A DNA stretch of 64,000 nt, from assembly GCF_024868665.1 (NCBI RefSeq), contig NC_079891.1, forward strand, positions 11,713,910 through 11,777,909, read 5' to 3'. The DNA is from Triplophysa rosa (lineage: Eukaryota; Chordata; Actinopteri; Cypriniformes; Nemacheilidae). Made by a program: the position numbers and the translations under genes. Below the pieces are notes generated by a model. It saw only the letters and a list, made by a program, of their open reading frames with translations. It was not told the DNA's origin and did no database searches. This document shows positions 42,848-54,840 of this stretch, piece after piece; positions within the stretch are counted from its first letter, which is position 1; the number at the start of each line of letters is the position of its first letter.

Positions 42848-44755
42848 CCCTCTATCTGACCACAGCCAAATTACTCTACAACTCAAAAAGACAGAGAATA
42901 GCATTAACACAGAGCCCAGTAAGCTGTACAATATCATAAAACCATACAGATGGGCTGAAAACAGCGCAGAAGAATATCAGAAAACACTTAACAGTCAAAA
43001 AATACAAATGCTGTTAGATAACTTTCTAAATAACACCTATGCTCATACTAAAGAAGGCGTCAATATTGCCGTAAAATACAAAGTATATACATTTCATATT
43101 TGAAAAATCAGCAAAACAATCCAAATTAAAAACAAAAACGGGTAAAAATCTGATATCCAAAAATGACAAAAACTAGTTCGATCATGACTCAAACTATTCG
43201 CAAAAAACTGAGAATATTGTCAAACCAGAAACACAGTGATCCAAATAATGTAGAGATTCGACTTCTTTACTGTGAAACATTAAAACAATACAAACATACA
43301 CTCAGAACCAAAAACGCCCTACACAACCAAAAACAACTGACAATAATCGAGAAGTCAGTGAATACAAATCAATTCTGGGATAATTGGAACAATCTGAAAA
43401 AAACTGATCATGAAGAATTGGCAAAGTCATTTTCCAAACATTGTTTAATAAAGTACAGACAGACACAAACCGTGAGCAAAATCAAGCAATCAAACAATTA
43501 GAAAAACTAAAATTAGCAATCAAAGATAATCAAAACCCATTAGACTTCCCAATAACTGAAAAAAAACTTTAAAACTTTTAAAAACCTTAAAGCAAAAAAA
43601 GCATCTGGACCTGATGGGATTTTAAACGAAATGATAAAACATACAAACAGTGAATTCCAACTGGCCAATTTTAAAACTATTTAACGTGATTATGAAAGTA
43701 CTGTAGGTCACTTCCCTGACATCTGGAATCAAGGCTTGATAACACCAATCTTTAAAAACTGAGATAAATTTGACCCTAACAACTATAGAGGCGTTTGTGT
43801 GAGTAGTAACCTGGGAAAATTATTCTGTAGTTTAATAAACGCTCGACTCTAGACTTCATCACAACACAAAACATCCTGAGCAGAAGTCAAATAGGATTTT
43901 TACCAAACTACCGCACAACTGATCATATCTACACGCTACATACTCTAATTGAAAAACATGTTAACCAAGATAGAGGTAAAATATATGCATGCTTTATAGA
44001 CTTTAAAAAAGCTTTTGACTCAATTTGGCACCAAGGAGTATTTTACAAACTTATTGAAAGGGGCGTACAGTATGGCAGACTCTGTACACAGTGACGGATA
44101 AAAACTGAGAGCCACGTTGACAAGATACAGACTCAGTGGACATAAACTCACTATAGAGATGAGCAGACACCGACAAACATGGCTGCCACAGGACCAGAGA
44201 CTCTGTCCACACTGTGATCTCAATAAAATTGAGACGGAATTCCACTTCCTAACAGACTGCACAAAAAACACGGATATACAGACAATGTTTTATGGAACAA
44301 TCAAGTCCATACACCAGACGTTTGAAAGTCTGTCAAACAATGAGAAACTGCCGTATTTGTTATTAGAACACAAGGACTGCTGTGTGTTAGCTGCACAATA
44401 TTTGTCTGCTTGTCACAACAAAAGAGAAAACAATGAATCTGCCCTGACCTGATGCTTCCAACATATGTACTTAACAATATATTACTGTATATTAATTTAT
44501 TCTGCTACTTAAATGTATATTTCCTTCTGTAATTTTTTTTAAACTATACTTTATTTCTGTTTTTATATATTTTCATATATTATAAACCACTTTAAGTTGC
44601 ACTACATACATCACACTCTTTATTTTATTTTATTACTATAATCATCTTTCTTTTGGTTTGTTTACCTACTTGCACTATTTGTACGCAGCCCAGCTGCAAG
44701 TCCTTTGGCAATACAAATGTACACTTTGTCATGTCAATAAAGCATTTTTGAGAGA
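42847..44755 (+). mobile_element. Decayed LINE (non-LTR retrotransposon), plus strand
   Basis: Broken frames give, in order, KLRILSNQKHSDPNNVEIRL, the linker KKASGPDGI, RT motifs (ITPIFKN, DPNNYRGVCVSSNLGKLF, IGFLPNYRTTDHIYTL, KIYACFIDFKKAFDSIW) and a C-terminal Cys/His motif (CPHCDLNKIETEFHFLTDC). The catalytic YADD part is missing through an internal deletion near 44,090. There are several stops. The 3' end carries CTTTGTCATGTCAATAAAGC and fades into AGAGAGAAAAAGAGAG. The clade is not assigned with confidence. Confidence 0.85.
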
Positions 44756-44789
44756 GAAAAAGAGAGAGAAACTGAGAAATATGAAATCC

Positions 44790-45240
44790 GTTGATCCTAG
44801 GGGTGTTACAATATACCGGTATTGTCAATACCGTGATATTTAAAAACCATGTTTATTCTACAGATATCGTAATACTGTAAACAATTCAACAAAGAGTCAC
44901 AATGGTAACAAACACTTATATTCTGAGTGTGATTAATTCACCAAATAACAGACAAAAACACATACTGTAACATATCGTGATAATAATGTAATTGTGAATT
45001 CTTTGACCACGACAACCGTGTAGTGTTAAAGCGGCCCTAACACACGCGGTTTCTGCCAATCTCATATTAATCTTGAGTACCTATAGAGTAGTATTGCATA
45101 CTTCGTATTTAGTTAATACGAAGTAGTTATACTGTTAGTTAAACTAAGAGTATTTAGTTTGATCACATTTATAAAAGATAGATACAGCTGTACGATTATT
45201 TCCGAATGCATACTGCACGTGCGGGGGGGAGGGGTAGGCT
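44790..45240. repeat. hAT-like terminus and gene-free DNA
   Basis: CTAGGGGTGTTACAATATAC at about 44,797 resembles a common fish hAT-type end. The rest, including ACTTCGTATTTAGTTAATAC palindromic sequence at about 45,100, holds no recognised gene. Confidence 0.4.
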
Positions 45241-45297
45241 GAACTAAAGCACGTGAGCATTCATTGCCAACAAAACACAGACATCAGTTTCACTCAC

Positions 45298-45455
45298 CGC
45301 ATGCGGTTCATGTCTGGCATCTTTTAGCGCTGGGACTGCTCCATATATCAGTTTCAAACGATCTCCAAATCCAGCGTTATATCCACCGTTTATATAACAT
45401 TCATCACTCAAATGCAGTGAACAAACAAACACCTGAACTTCGCAAACGTATGCTC
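45298..45455 (-). pseudogene. THAP-domain exon fragment (C-terminal half)
   Basis: The minus-strand frame contains VCSLHLSDECYINGGYNAGF, then DRLKLIYGAVPAL. This corresponds to the C-x2-H and AVPxL parts of a THAP domain; the first Cys pair is missing. It ends at a good donor (GCATGCG|GTGAGTG, last exon base 45298). It could be exon 2 of a split THAP gene or a fragment. It resembles, but is not a copy of, the exon at 35677. Confidence 0.55.
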
Positions 45456-45539
45456 GTTTTTTGACAAGTTGACCATGTTAAGCATGAGAAGACAGCACAT
45501 TTAATATTGTGAAGAAGTCAGAATGCATGACACACCGTT

Positions 45540-45830
45540 GCAGCACCCCTTTAATCTGAAATTGCAGCCTTAGTTGATCCCGAAGTGGGAACATTTGCTT
45601 CTATTTCTTCTCCACTGGAGTTTTGGGTTCCTCGCCACTACTGTTATGCACTGTTTGCCCGACTGGGGGGCTGCTGACATCAACTTTAGAATTTAAAGTT
45701 TTCATATTTATTAATATCACTTTAAATGTAACATTCTGCGTAATTTATTTACTGCTCTATATAGGAATTCATAGTCTGTATATGTTACCTGTGTTTCTTT
45801 TTCCGTTATCTTCTATGTGTGCTTATCTAT
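45540..45830 (+). repeat. Retroposon fragment (TTTTGGGTTCCTCGCCAC family)
   Basis: CTCCACTGGAGTTTTGGGTTCCTCGCCAC on the plus strand is also found, inverted, at about 49,020-49,110, so both are parts of one dispersed retroposon family. Confidence 0.6.
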
Positions 45831-45839
45831 GATGACCCT

Positions 45840-45990
45840 GCTGTGTGTGCGCGCATGCGTACATGCGTGTGTGTCAGTGCATGTATGTTTTGTGTTCCGT
45901 GTGTGTGGGTTTTGTGTGTCTGCGTTGTGCGTGTGCGTATGTGCCCATGTGGGTGTGTATGTACCTGTGTGCGTGTGACTGTGTTTTGNG
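45840..45990. repeat. Degenerate (TG)n-rich tract
   Basis: GTGTGTGCGCGCATGCGTAC-like sequence for 150 bp with one ambiguous base at 45989. Open frames over it are artefacts of the repeat. Confidence 0.9.
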
Positions 45991-46564
45991 GGTTAACTTT
46001 ATTTGCTCGAGTCAAACAAAGTGAGATGTTCCAAGTCATCTAAAAACCAAGTGTTTTCAGTCTACAGTTATAGTAAAATGTCTGAAAGGTGGTCCTTTCT
46101 AAAACCAATCAGGTAGATTCCCGTTATCTCTTATTTTTATTAACCAATTGTTATTTTCTGCCACCAATATATCCCAGGCAACAAGGTGCGTATTTATTCG
46201 TGGTAGGCTGGCTATTACCTAATTTTTAAAATATATTTTTATATATCCTCGCCCACCACAATTATGTAATGGTCATCATGACCTGTTTCCCCTTCTTCAC
46301 CTCCTGTGGTAAAACTGTGGCCTTGCTCAATGTAGATTATAGTCATAGTAACGGGGCGGAACATGCCCAGATTTGGTCATACTGTAGGGTTGGGGCCGGA
46401 AAAAGTCCCCAGATTTCATAAACACTGCCAGACATCAAAAACACAGCTGTGCAGGGTGCTTTTCAGAATCTCATACAAATGTGTTTAAAACGAAGAGCAA
46501 TACATAGTGAATAATGAATAATGATCAAAAACATAAAGACAGATCAAAAACATAAAGACATATC

Positions 46565-47238
46565 ATGAAATTCCTCCATACCGATAGGTGGTCACGTCGC
46601 GGCAGGATCTGCTTGATCGCCTCAGTCTGCTTCTGAACCGCGGAGAACTGTTGTGACATGTCCTACATGGTGTGACGAGGGAGGTGGGATGAGAGCCATG
46701 AGAGAATGAAGCGAGGCCGGTGGCGCAAGTGATAATGAGTGTCAGCTGTGCGTTACACGAGTCTTGCATCTCTCACGGAGGAGCTCCGGAAGCATAAGAG
46801 GAGGAGCGACAGAAAGGCACGGCGAGAGATGACTAGGCCTGGACATTATAGCCCAGTTTCACAGACACGGTTTATTTTAAGCCAGGACTATGCCTTAGTT
46901 AGATTAAGATATGTATGTTGCTTTTATTAAAATACCTTAAAAGAATACATTACTGGTGTGCATCTTGACACAAAACAATGGCACTGATATATTTTAAGAT
47001 ATTTCTGGGCAAGTTAAATTCAGTTAAGACAGGTCACACATTCATTTTAGTCTGGGACTAGCCTTAAACCTTGTCTGTGAAACTGGGCCTATGTGTTTTA
47101 GTTATTTTGTGTAGCCGGCAGCCGACTGTGAGGTGGCTGCTGGCCGTTTACTTTGGATTTGTTGTTTGGTTACTGTATTAAAACGTTTATTTAATGTTCG
47201 CCGGTTCCCGCCTCCTTTTATACGAACATTGTTACACA
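46565..47238 (-). mobile_element. LTR-element debris with short gag-like peptide, split by MITE
   Basis: A minus-strand peptide (MSQQFSAVQKQTEAIKQILP, 46659 downward) looks like retrotransposon gag. On the far side of a MITE (46850-47090), GTTCGCCGGTTCCCGCCTCC ending TTGTTACAC at 47,238 resembles an LTR end. The relation between the parts is uncertain, and orientation differs between them. Confidence 0.35.
46850..47090. mobile_element. MITE with GCCCAGTTTCACAGACA inverted ends
   Basis: The left end is GCCCAGTTTCACAGACACGG and the right end in reverse complement GCCCAGTTTCACAGACAAGG. This terminal sequence is common in fish genomes. The body is AT-rich with no coding capacity. Confidence 0.8.
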
Positions 47239-47243
47239 CGGTT

Positions 47244-48335
47244 TCACAAAACAGTGGCCTTTATCGCCCAAAGCACGAGGTCAGTGGCAGTGCGTAACTC
47301 GCTCATGCGAGTTGGGTCGGCCTTCCCATTGTCCAGGTCCTTCAGGGCTTTAGCCTGAAAGACCTGAAGGATCGCCATAGCGTGGAGGGCGGAAGCGGCA
47401 TGTCCAGCAGCATTGTAAGCCTTCATCACGAGTGTCGAAGAAAGCTTACAAGATTTGGACGGAAATCTAGGTCGACCCCTCCAGGTGGCAGCTGTCTGCG
47501 GGCACAGGTGCACCGCGACTGCATGCTCCACCTGGGGGATGTCGACGTAGCCTTTGGTCGCCCCGCCATCCAGGGAAGTAACAGCTGCCGAGCCCGCTAG
47601 CCTGGAACGCACCAAGAACGGGTGGCTTTTGACGACACTCCGACCCCAGAAAACACAAATCCAGCCACGAGCGCTTCGGGGAGGGCGGTGTAACGCACTG
47701 CCCGGGCAAGGATGGCTGACATCTCAGCATCGGCCTCATCTTGAGCTCGACCGCCCGTGGGCGGGAGTTCAGAGAGGTCTTCCGCATCTGATGCCAGGAG
47801 GTAGCTGTCCGATGCAATGACAAAGAGTTCATCCTCATCTCTCTGTGGAGACTACCCGCTATGGGACGGTCTACCGCCGCCCATCGGGGTTGAGCCAGGT
47901 GAGCGTGCTGGGGTATGGGTGGTCCGCGAAGCCGAAGCTGACAGAGTGACATCCATAGGAACCCCCAAATCACCCCCACTGCTCGCCGAAGCGGTCGACC
48001 TCAGACGAGACATGCTCGCAACTGTGAGAAATTTGCTCTTTTAGGTCTGTAGCTCGCTGCCGAGATGGCCAGGGGAAGTCCGCTCTCATGTGGGAGAAGT
48101 CCGCTGCTCTGCGTCGTAAATCATGTCGACAGTCATATGCCACGCAGGTTCCGAAGAACAAAGGATGAATGAATTCCTTTTATACCCGTATGCACGGGGC
48201 GGGGACTGGCGTGCGTGTGCCATTCGCCAAGCCCATTGGCATTTTAAATTCCTCTCGGAGATGATAGGTTCTCAAGATCAAACCCCCAGTCTGTCTCTCA
48301 ACACAACATCGAGAGACCGACTGAAGGGGAACTTA
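47244..48335 (-). mobile_element. DIRS-like element fragment: gag part and terminal repeat
   Basis: A minus-strand peptide (AGHAASALHAMAILQVFQAKAL, 47615 downward) matches the gag segment of the DIRS element at 58.7-59.2 kb (AGQAASALHSMAVLQVYQAK). Further right, CCCAAGCCCATT-like bases and CATCGAGAGACCGACTGAAGGGGAAC (two adjoining blocks near 48,305-48,335) resemble a DIRS terminus. Frames are shifted near 47,600 and 47,970. RT and recombinase are absent. Confidence 0.7.
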
Positions 48336-48504
48336 GACCTAGTCCAAACCAAACTCTTTGGGTTCCTGGGTACTTTTGCCTTGACCGTTGTAGCGGTTTT
48401 AGCTGCATGTTAAAATAATGATGAGCTAAGGTCACCAAATATGGTTCTCCACCAGATCTATCAAGATCACATCCATGAAACGGGTTATTTAAAACATCAA
48501 TTTC

Positions 48505-49150
48505 AACTCAACTCAACTCAACTTTATTTATATAGCGCTTTTACAATTTTCATTGTTACAAAGCAGCTGTACATGAGACATATTGACTATAAGCAAAATA
48601 ATTAAAGTTGTACCTGCAAAAACAAGAAAAGGTTGAAAACACAGAAGACAGACATACCCACATACAAAACACCCCACACAGACAATATGCACACGTACTA
48701 ACACACATAGAAGAGCTCAACACACTGATGCTGCAGCACAACACACACACCACAACACAACACACGACACAAACGAGAGTACACACAACAAGTACACAAC
48801 ACAACACAAGCACCACAGCAACACACTACACCACAACGTCCGCCCACACAGCGTTACGCAACCGCGGCTCCGGCACTAGCAGAACGCAACATAGGATAAA
48901 GGAGGAGAGAAGCACAGGTCAATATAAAGACATAAATTCCTATATGCAATATTAATTAAGTAAAACTTTAAAATTCTAAAGCAGCCCCCCCGGTCAGGCA
49001 GATAGTGCAAAAACAGTATGCAAACGGTGGCGAGGAACCCAAAACTCTAATCGAGAAAAAAAACCTCAGGAGAACCCAGGCCCAACCAGGGGATTCCAGT
49101 TCCCCTCTGGCAAAAGCTGCTGCCTCTGCACAAGCTCCAGAGAACTTGCA
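48505..49150 (-). repeat. Retroposon with ATTGAGTTGAGTTG tail, minus strand
   Basis: The tail lies at its left end (TCAACTCAACTCAACT, then TTTATTTATATAGCGCTTTT), so the element reads on the minus strand. The body includes an ACAC-rich tract (48,700-48,840) and GTTTTGGGTTCCTCGCCACC inverted at about 49,030. It is the same family as the insertion inside polB. Confidence 0.75.
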
Positions 49151-50189
49151 CAACAAGGCTAAATAAAATAAATAAACTTAATAATAAAATAAATTATAGT
49201 TTAAGATTATCATTAATAATCTAATAGCATTTGAAATTTTGTGGTGAAGACATGTCAAGAGACCGCGTCCTTCTTTATCCAGCTCTATCATCTCAGCTCT
49301 TGTCAGGTCCCCACTTCCCATTCTCCGCTCTACCATCAGGTCAGGCCATGAACTGCATCCTGCTCGCTGTGGTAACCTTGGAACAATGAGACAAGACTAA
49401 TTTCAGTTAAGGAATTAGTTTAGCTCAAAGGAAAATATGTCTCTGAAAAGACACCACAAACCAGTTTCTGATGAGGGCAGGCATAGAGCAAAAAGGCCAA
49501 GCTTCCGTTTTCAGAGAAGGCTTGATATTTAACTTCGTGAGAGGGCATGCTCACCTGAGTTTGAATCGACCAATCAGAGTTGAGCAGGGAAGAGGTTCTT
49601 TGTCCACTCAACACCTAATTTGCATCATTATGACCTCCTAGCAACTTTACAAAATACCAGTTCAAATTATAACATAATGAAAAGAAAGTGTTCTATGGTC
49701 ACACAATATATATAAACAAGGAGGAATTGTAAAGACAAACATTTAGATATCAAATATGCTAGGTTTGAATTGCATCAAGTCATGATTCATTCGGATGTAT
49801 GAACACAAACAAGGCCTGAATTAAACTTGCCTATTTAACAGTTACATATTATTTAAAATGGCAAGAGTGACAACATATAACCTAGATATTTAGATATATT
49901 TATAGAAAAGGACAGTTGAATCACACAAGTTCCTATTTGTGAGAGAAGTTTCTCTGGATAGCCTCAGATGTTAAGTTCCAGGTGAGACAAAACAGAGAGA
50001 TTTCTCACCTCTGCTTTGAAGCTTAGCAGTCGTAAATATCCCACGGAGCAACAAAAGGGTTATCAACACTTTCAGGAGAAGAACCAACCTAAATCCAGGC
50101 CCCCCTGGAGCCAAGATTCTTGATATCAACATTAAAAGACCAAAAGAGAGTTAAGGGGGTTTATGGCTCTTCTTTTAATGATTCCGACC
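49151..50189. other. Gene-free stretch
   Basis: No gene or bounded element was recognised. The part near 49,260-49,380 may be a continuation of the retroposon family. Confidence 0.35.
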
Positions 50190-50520
50190 ATTTGGCCTAT
50201 GCCAAGTCTCTACACCGTGTTCGGTTCATACACGCTACAGGAATTTGGTAGCATGGTGGTGTGGGCATCTTGTTCCCCAATGCATTGCTATGGCGATGCA
50301 GCTTGAGTTCCATCGAAAGGGATCGTCTTGGGTTACGTCTGTAACCCTGGTTCCCTGAGAAGGGAACGAGATGCTGCTTCTCCCTGCATCCCTGTAGGCA
50401 CTTGCTTCGGCACTTGGTAAGCTGTGTGTGCTTACTTGGGATGCCCTTTTGTACTCTTGGTCCGCACGGCATCCCGCTCATTACCTCGTTATGAGTTTAT
50501 TTGGCTGAGGTGCCTCTCGT
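50190..50520. mobile_element. DIRS-type terminal sequence fragment
   Basis: GGTTACGTCTGTAACCCTGG then TTCCCTGAGAAGGGAACGAG is the terminal/junction type sequence of fish DIRS elements, comparable with GTAACCTCGGTTCCCTGAGA at 55,215. No coding part remains. Confidence 0.6.
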
Positions 50521-50621
50521 GATTGATGTTAGCCTTTATGCTCCTATTATAAGTATTACAGACCCATACATCTCCCTATCACAAGACAATCTTTGGTACT
50601 TCCAGCGAAAACAAACTCAGC

Positions 50622-50832
50622 ATGGAGAGAGAAACGTATGTGTTCTGTAGCTGGAAATACAATCATTATTTTGACTTTATTTCTGTCAAAGGCAAGAACA
50701 TTGTTCTGCGTTGTCGGTCATGTGGAGGTAAGCAAAACCCTCTCTCCTGTGAAAAACAACCTGAAAGGGCAGTACAGCACGGTTAAACTTCTGGAGAAAG
50801 TAACGTCACTGGGCACGGAGAGCAATGAATGA
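50622..50832 (+). pseudogene. hAT/ZBED-like transposase N-terminal fragment
   Basis: The ATG at 50622 opens VFCSWKYNHYFDFISVKGKN followed by IVLRCRSCGG, resembling the BED-finger start of hAT transposases. At about 50,731 the frame changes, or a donor GGAG|GTAAGC is used, and the continuation KTLSPVKNNLKGQYSTVKLL runs to TGA at about 50,832. Only this end is present. Function is lost or unknown. Confidence 0.5.
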
Positions 50833-50983
50833 ACTTCTACTGTCGAGTGCCAGGCTGCTATTAGCAACATGTTATGTTTTGTCAGACTAGTTTTAGCTGC
50901 TCTAACGCTGTAATATTTGTTAAATGACGAAGAAATCATCATAGAAATATGCAGAAGCACTAGTTAAGATATATAAGAAACTT

Positions 50984-51110
50984 TAGCTCAGTGGTAAGAG
51001 CATTACGTTAACAACGCAAGGTTGCGGGTTCGTTCCCAGGGGATTGCACATACCTATGTAAAAATGTATAGGATAATGCAAGTGTCTGCCAAATGCATAA
51101 ATGTAAATGT
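50984..51110 (+). repeat. tRNA-derived SINE, internally deleted
   Basis: The A box TAGCTCAGTGGTAAGAG and B box GGGTTCGTTCCC form a tRNA-like head, and the tail is GTGTCTGCCAAATGCATAAA. The GTCGCTTTGGATAAAA block of the 31956 copy is missing. Confidence 0.88.
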
Positions 51111-51364
51111 GAAGAAACTAAGGAGAGACTTTTTACATTATGGAGTATGCAGGTTTAGAAATACTAGTTAACATATGAACAAATGTTTTAAGTTAAAATG
51201 TCACAGAGTTCAATTATTGTATTATTATTATTTATGACAGGCTTTAGTATGGAATAAGCAGAAAGAATGTATTGAAATAATTAAAGACGAGATAGAGTAT
51301 GCACTTCCCAATAAAGTTTAGTCTTGAAAAGGCTAAAGAGGTTATTTTGTGTTTTTGAGGGGTG

Positions 51365-51495
51365 GGGGGTAGTAATGTAACGAGTAGTGTAACTAATTAC
51401 TTTTGAAATAAAGTAATCAGACCAATAACTTGATTACTTTTAAAAGGAGTAATCAGTAATCAGTAAATTTCCAGAATAACTTGCCCAACACTGTT
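51365..51495 (-). repeat. hAT-type terminus (CAGTGTTGGGCAAGTTA)
   Basis: The right edge in reverse complement reads CAGTGTTGGGCAAGTTATTC, then alternating GTAATC/GATTAC-rich sequence to about 51,370. This is a very common fish hAT-related terminus; another is at 37,566. Confidence 0.65.
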
Positions 51496-52015
51496 TGGCA
51501 CACACAGGTACTGTAGCAATATATTATCTAACAGAGGTTTATATTATCTACATTGATTGCATGTTTCTTGTGTCTTCAGTTGCACTGGGCTGTGTTTCCC
51601 AAGGCAGAGCTTTGGAAGGTTCATTGTCATTAGTTACCCTCAGAGGATCTTCATGCTTTGAAGACATACCCTTAGGCATACATTGTTAGGATGCTCTCTG
51701 AAAAATTAAGAAGTTGATACCTGTCACCTCATCACATGGAGAATTCATTTGTGAAACTTCCCTGTATTTTTCCTTTTTCTAAAGCAAAACAACTAACAGC
51801 TTTGTACCTAGGTTGTTCATTCATAGTTTAAAATTAACAACACATTTGGAGTGCATACAACAGTTTTGTAAAAAAAAATGTATAAAGGTTGTAAAGATGT
51901 ACAATTCAAACAAGACAAATATTAATTCCCAAATACACAGTATCTGTTGCATAATTCTATTGCTATGCATTTTGTTATTAACTCTTATCAGCATTCCAAA
52001 ACATCAGGCTTAAAG

Positions 52016-52525
52016 TGTCACGGTCCCACCTTCTTGTTTATGAATCTCTAGTCGTGTGGCGGGATCGGGGCAGAGCCCTTAGGTTTTATGTGAGAAAACC
52101 ATGAGTTGTTTGTTTTTACTTCTCATGTGTTTTCTCGTGTCTTGTCTTTGGCCCCGCCCCTCTCGTCTCATGTATTGCTTTCGTCCCGTGTCTCATGTTC
52201 CTCACCTGCCCTGTGTAATTATCCCTCGTTTGTCTTGCCTATTTAATGCCCTCTTGTTTCATTGTCTTGTTGTATTTCGTTCCATGTGTGCCTTGTTCGT
52301 TATGTTCCTGCTCCCTGTTTAGTGTTGGTATTTGTTTATATTATTCTTGATATTTTTGACCTTGTTTTGTCTTGCCCCCTCGTGGGAAGTTTTTGTTTGT
52401 ATTTATCCTTAGTTGATTTTCCCCCATCGTGGGTTTTTGTTTTGTCTTGGTATTCATATTAAAATCTTTATTAACCCCTTCACTGCCTGCCTGCATTTGG
52501 GTTCTTCCACGCACCAGTCTTGACA
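52016..52525 (+). mobile_element. Solo LTR related to 22148-22753
   Basis: Begins TGTCACGGTCCCACC and ends CCAGTCTTGACA, 510 bp. It has GCCCCGCCCCTCTCGTCTC and CCCCATCGTGGGTTTTTGTT blocks shared with the other LTRs. No internal region adjoins. Flanks read TTAAAG and AAGTG, so a clean target duplication is not evident. Confidence 0.82.
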
Positions 52526-54329
52526 AAGTGAACGTGAAAACAGTCCATGCGTTTTGGTTCAATTTGATTCATTTGATCTAAAGTTTGAATCTCAAAAAGA
52601 CTATTGGTATGCCTATTTTGTTTATTGTTATATTTAGTGTGCAATTAGAAAGTTAGCATTCTTTGATTTGGAGTGTTTGATTGTATTGCCCATAAATACT
52701 CATTTGGCGAATTTGTCATACATTGCAAAGAATTTCACTCATATGTAAAAGGCGAGCCGAAGTTGCACCCCATTTCTGTTTGTTTTTCTACATTAATGCA
52801 ATATGCCCTACGTTGCAAAGGTCAGTAAGAACATCACATTTTCACTGTTTCTACCAACACACTATAGCAAGACCAAAATACTGTACAAACTGTAGAAACC
52901 CAACCCAAGACTTTGCTCTTAACTCTGTTAAGATTTTTGTTATCATTTGTGTTATATCTTTTGAGGGCAGTTTTAAATGTAAACATAGGGTTACAGAAAG
53001 TGACTTCTGTGTGAAGAGGAGCGGAAAAGATGAAAGCCCATTTTGGCACTTATTCTCTACATCTTATAAATAAGTAACAGCCCTGGACATGTAGCAGTTA
53101 GTAGCGGTAGAAGCACATCAACCCCACCTCTGTTTGCGTTGTACATATTTCATAAACTTAGGAGGGGGCAGTGGAATAAAAGTGGCTATACAAGGGCTGG
53201 GTCTGTTCACTGTCATGGCAACGCTACTAATAATAATAGCAGCCCAAGTGTCCTCAACACTGACCATTACAGTCTAGCCTGCGAGGACACTAAACAGGTC
53301 GAAGAGCGTTTGCCTTGGAAATTATCCACATTGTTTCCTTTACAGTGAGCAGGTTACCACACGCTTCAATGGCCTGACTGTGTTTTGAAGGCCCACTAAT
53401 GGTCCTCTATTGTCACATTCAATAAATGGCAACTTTAGTTGATACCTGTGTTGAATGTATAAATAAATTAAAAGTGATGGAGGACAAACTAATTCTGCAA
53501 GAGATTAGCGGAGAGTGTTTTCATCTTTCAGGCATCAGAGAATGGGCGATAAAGTCCATGTCTGCTACAAGAAAGCAAAGACCGTATAACCTCTAGCAAG
53601 GTATGGTCCTCTCTCTGTCACTTTTCACGTGTCGGAGCTGCACTCGAAGTGCGCAAGACGTCGCAGGCGTATGGATATGGAAGGCCGTTTTATCAAAAAT
53701 GTCTTTAGATGTATGGAAGGCCGTTTGATCAAAAATGTCCTTAGACGTAACGTGTACAGACGATATAACGCGTGGACGCGTTATTGCGCCTAAAGACGTA
53801 ATTTCGTCTACAGACGTATTGGTTTTAGCCAATGGAAAGCCAGAAAACGGAAAGGTTTGCATAAAATTGATTAAGCATATAGTCTTGATGTCATCATTAG
53901 CGTAACCACGTGTCATTCATGAATTATACATACAAACGTGATGTTCCCTCATGCGTGGCATTGCATACGGTCCTAGTTCCGAATACGTCAGCGTATGCGT
54001 GGTTTTACGACAGGGGAGAAGAGGGCATTTCAAAAAGAAGCGGTACAGACAGACCATCGAAAGCATGGCTTTGTGAAATTTTCTTAACAACTACCGACGC
54101 GTTTTTCAAGAATGTGTGCATTTGTAAAATTATATGTATTATGCCGTCAACCCAATGGGCAACATGGGCTGCAGCCGAGAGTCCCGAACACTAAGGGATC
54201 CCGAGAGAGTTCTCATTTGCATTTTAACATTACACATAACACATATTTGTCCAGTATTATGCATATCCGAATCACTACCGACAGTACATGAAGATTAAAA
54301 TCATGTTAAAAACACGAAAAATGTCAGAA
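52526..54329. other. Gene-free stretch with a short tandem duplication
   Basis: No gene recognised. TATGGAAGGCCGTTTTATCA at about 53,670 is repeated 36 bp later as TATGGAAGGCCGTTTGATCA, next to several TAGACGTA/ACAGACGTA motifs. An open frame at 53,916-54,194 has no recognisable motif. Confidence 0.4.
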
Positions 54330-54840
54330 AACCAGTAAACGAGGAAGCTGCGTTTTATTTTTTGTATGAAGCATAAATGATGTTTCATTAACAAAGTTCG
54401 GGAGAAGCCGGAGCACATAATCATCTCGGCTGGTTCGCTATCAGCAATCCTATCAGCTCAAGCGAGACTCCTTATAAATAAGACCAGAAATCTCACCTGC
54501 GCCATCTCTACAAGTAATTCAACACCCCTCCACCTCCCCGTCTCATCTCCCCGTTTCCTAGCTCGGCGCACTCGCCCACATCAGGGGGAGAGTGTTCCGG
54601 GTTCGGAAGGAACCGGCGTGCTTGGAGCCCGCTCCCTGGACAGCACGTCATACGCATATATTACCTACCCCTGCTATCAGCATTATCCTGCCATCATTAT
54701 TATTTGCATTGGCGAACTCGTCAATAACGTTTACATTTCTCAACCAATTTCAATGGGTTACAGTATTGTGGACCCACATTAAAATACGTAAAGGAAAAAC
54801 TGCTGCTACTGGAGCTTTTAACTTGTTCAATTAAATTCTA
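54330..54840 (+). promoter_or_regulatory. Promoter- or LTR-like block with TATA box
   Basis: CCTTATAAATAAG at about 54,470 is a strong TATA-type box followed by a C-rich leader (CACCCCTCCACCTCCCCGTC). GTTCCGGGTTCGGAAGGAACC then resembles LTR leader sequence. I cannot decide between a solo LTR and a cellular promoter. No coding frame is recognised downstream. Confidence 0.35.

Noticed and set aside
44800..45200. Possible regulatory palindrome around TACGAAGT/ACTTCGTA
   Set aside because: Consistent with a decayed hAT-type element; no gene context.
45819..46043. Cys/Val-rich open frames on both strands
   Set aside because: Translation of a degenerate TG repeat with an ambiguous base.
48608..48955. 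Thr/His-rich 115-codon frame
   Set aside because: Translation of an ACAC-rich tract inside a minus-strand retroposon.
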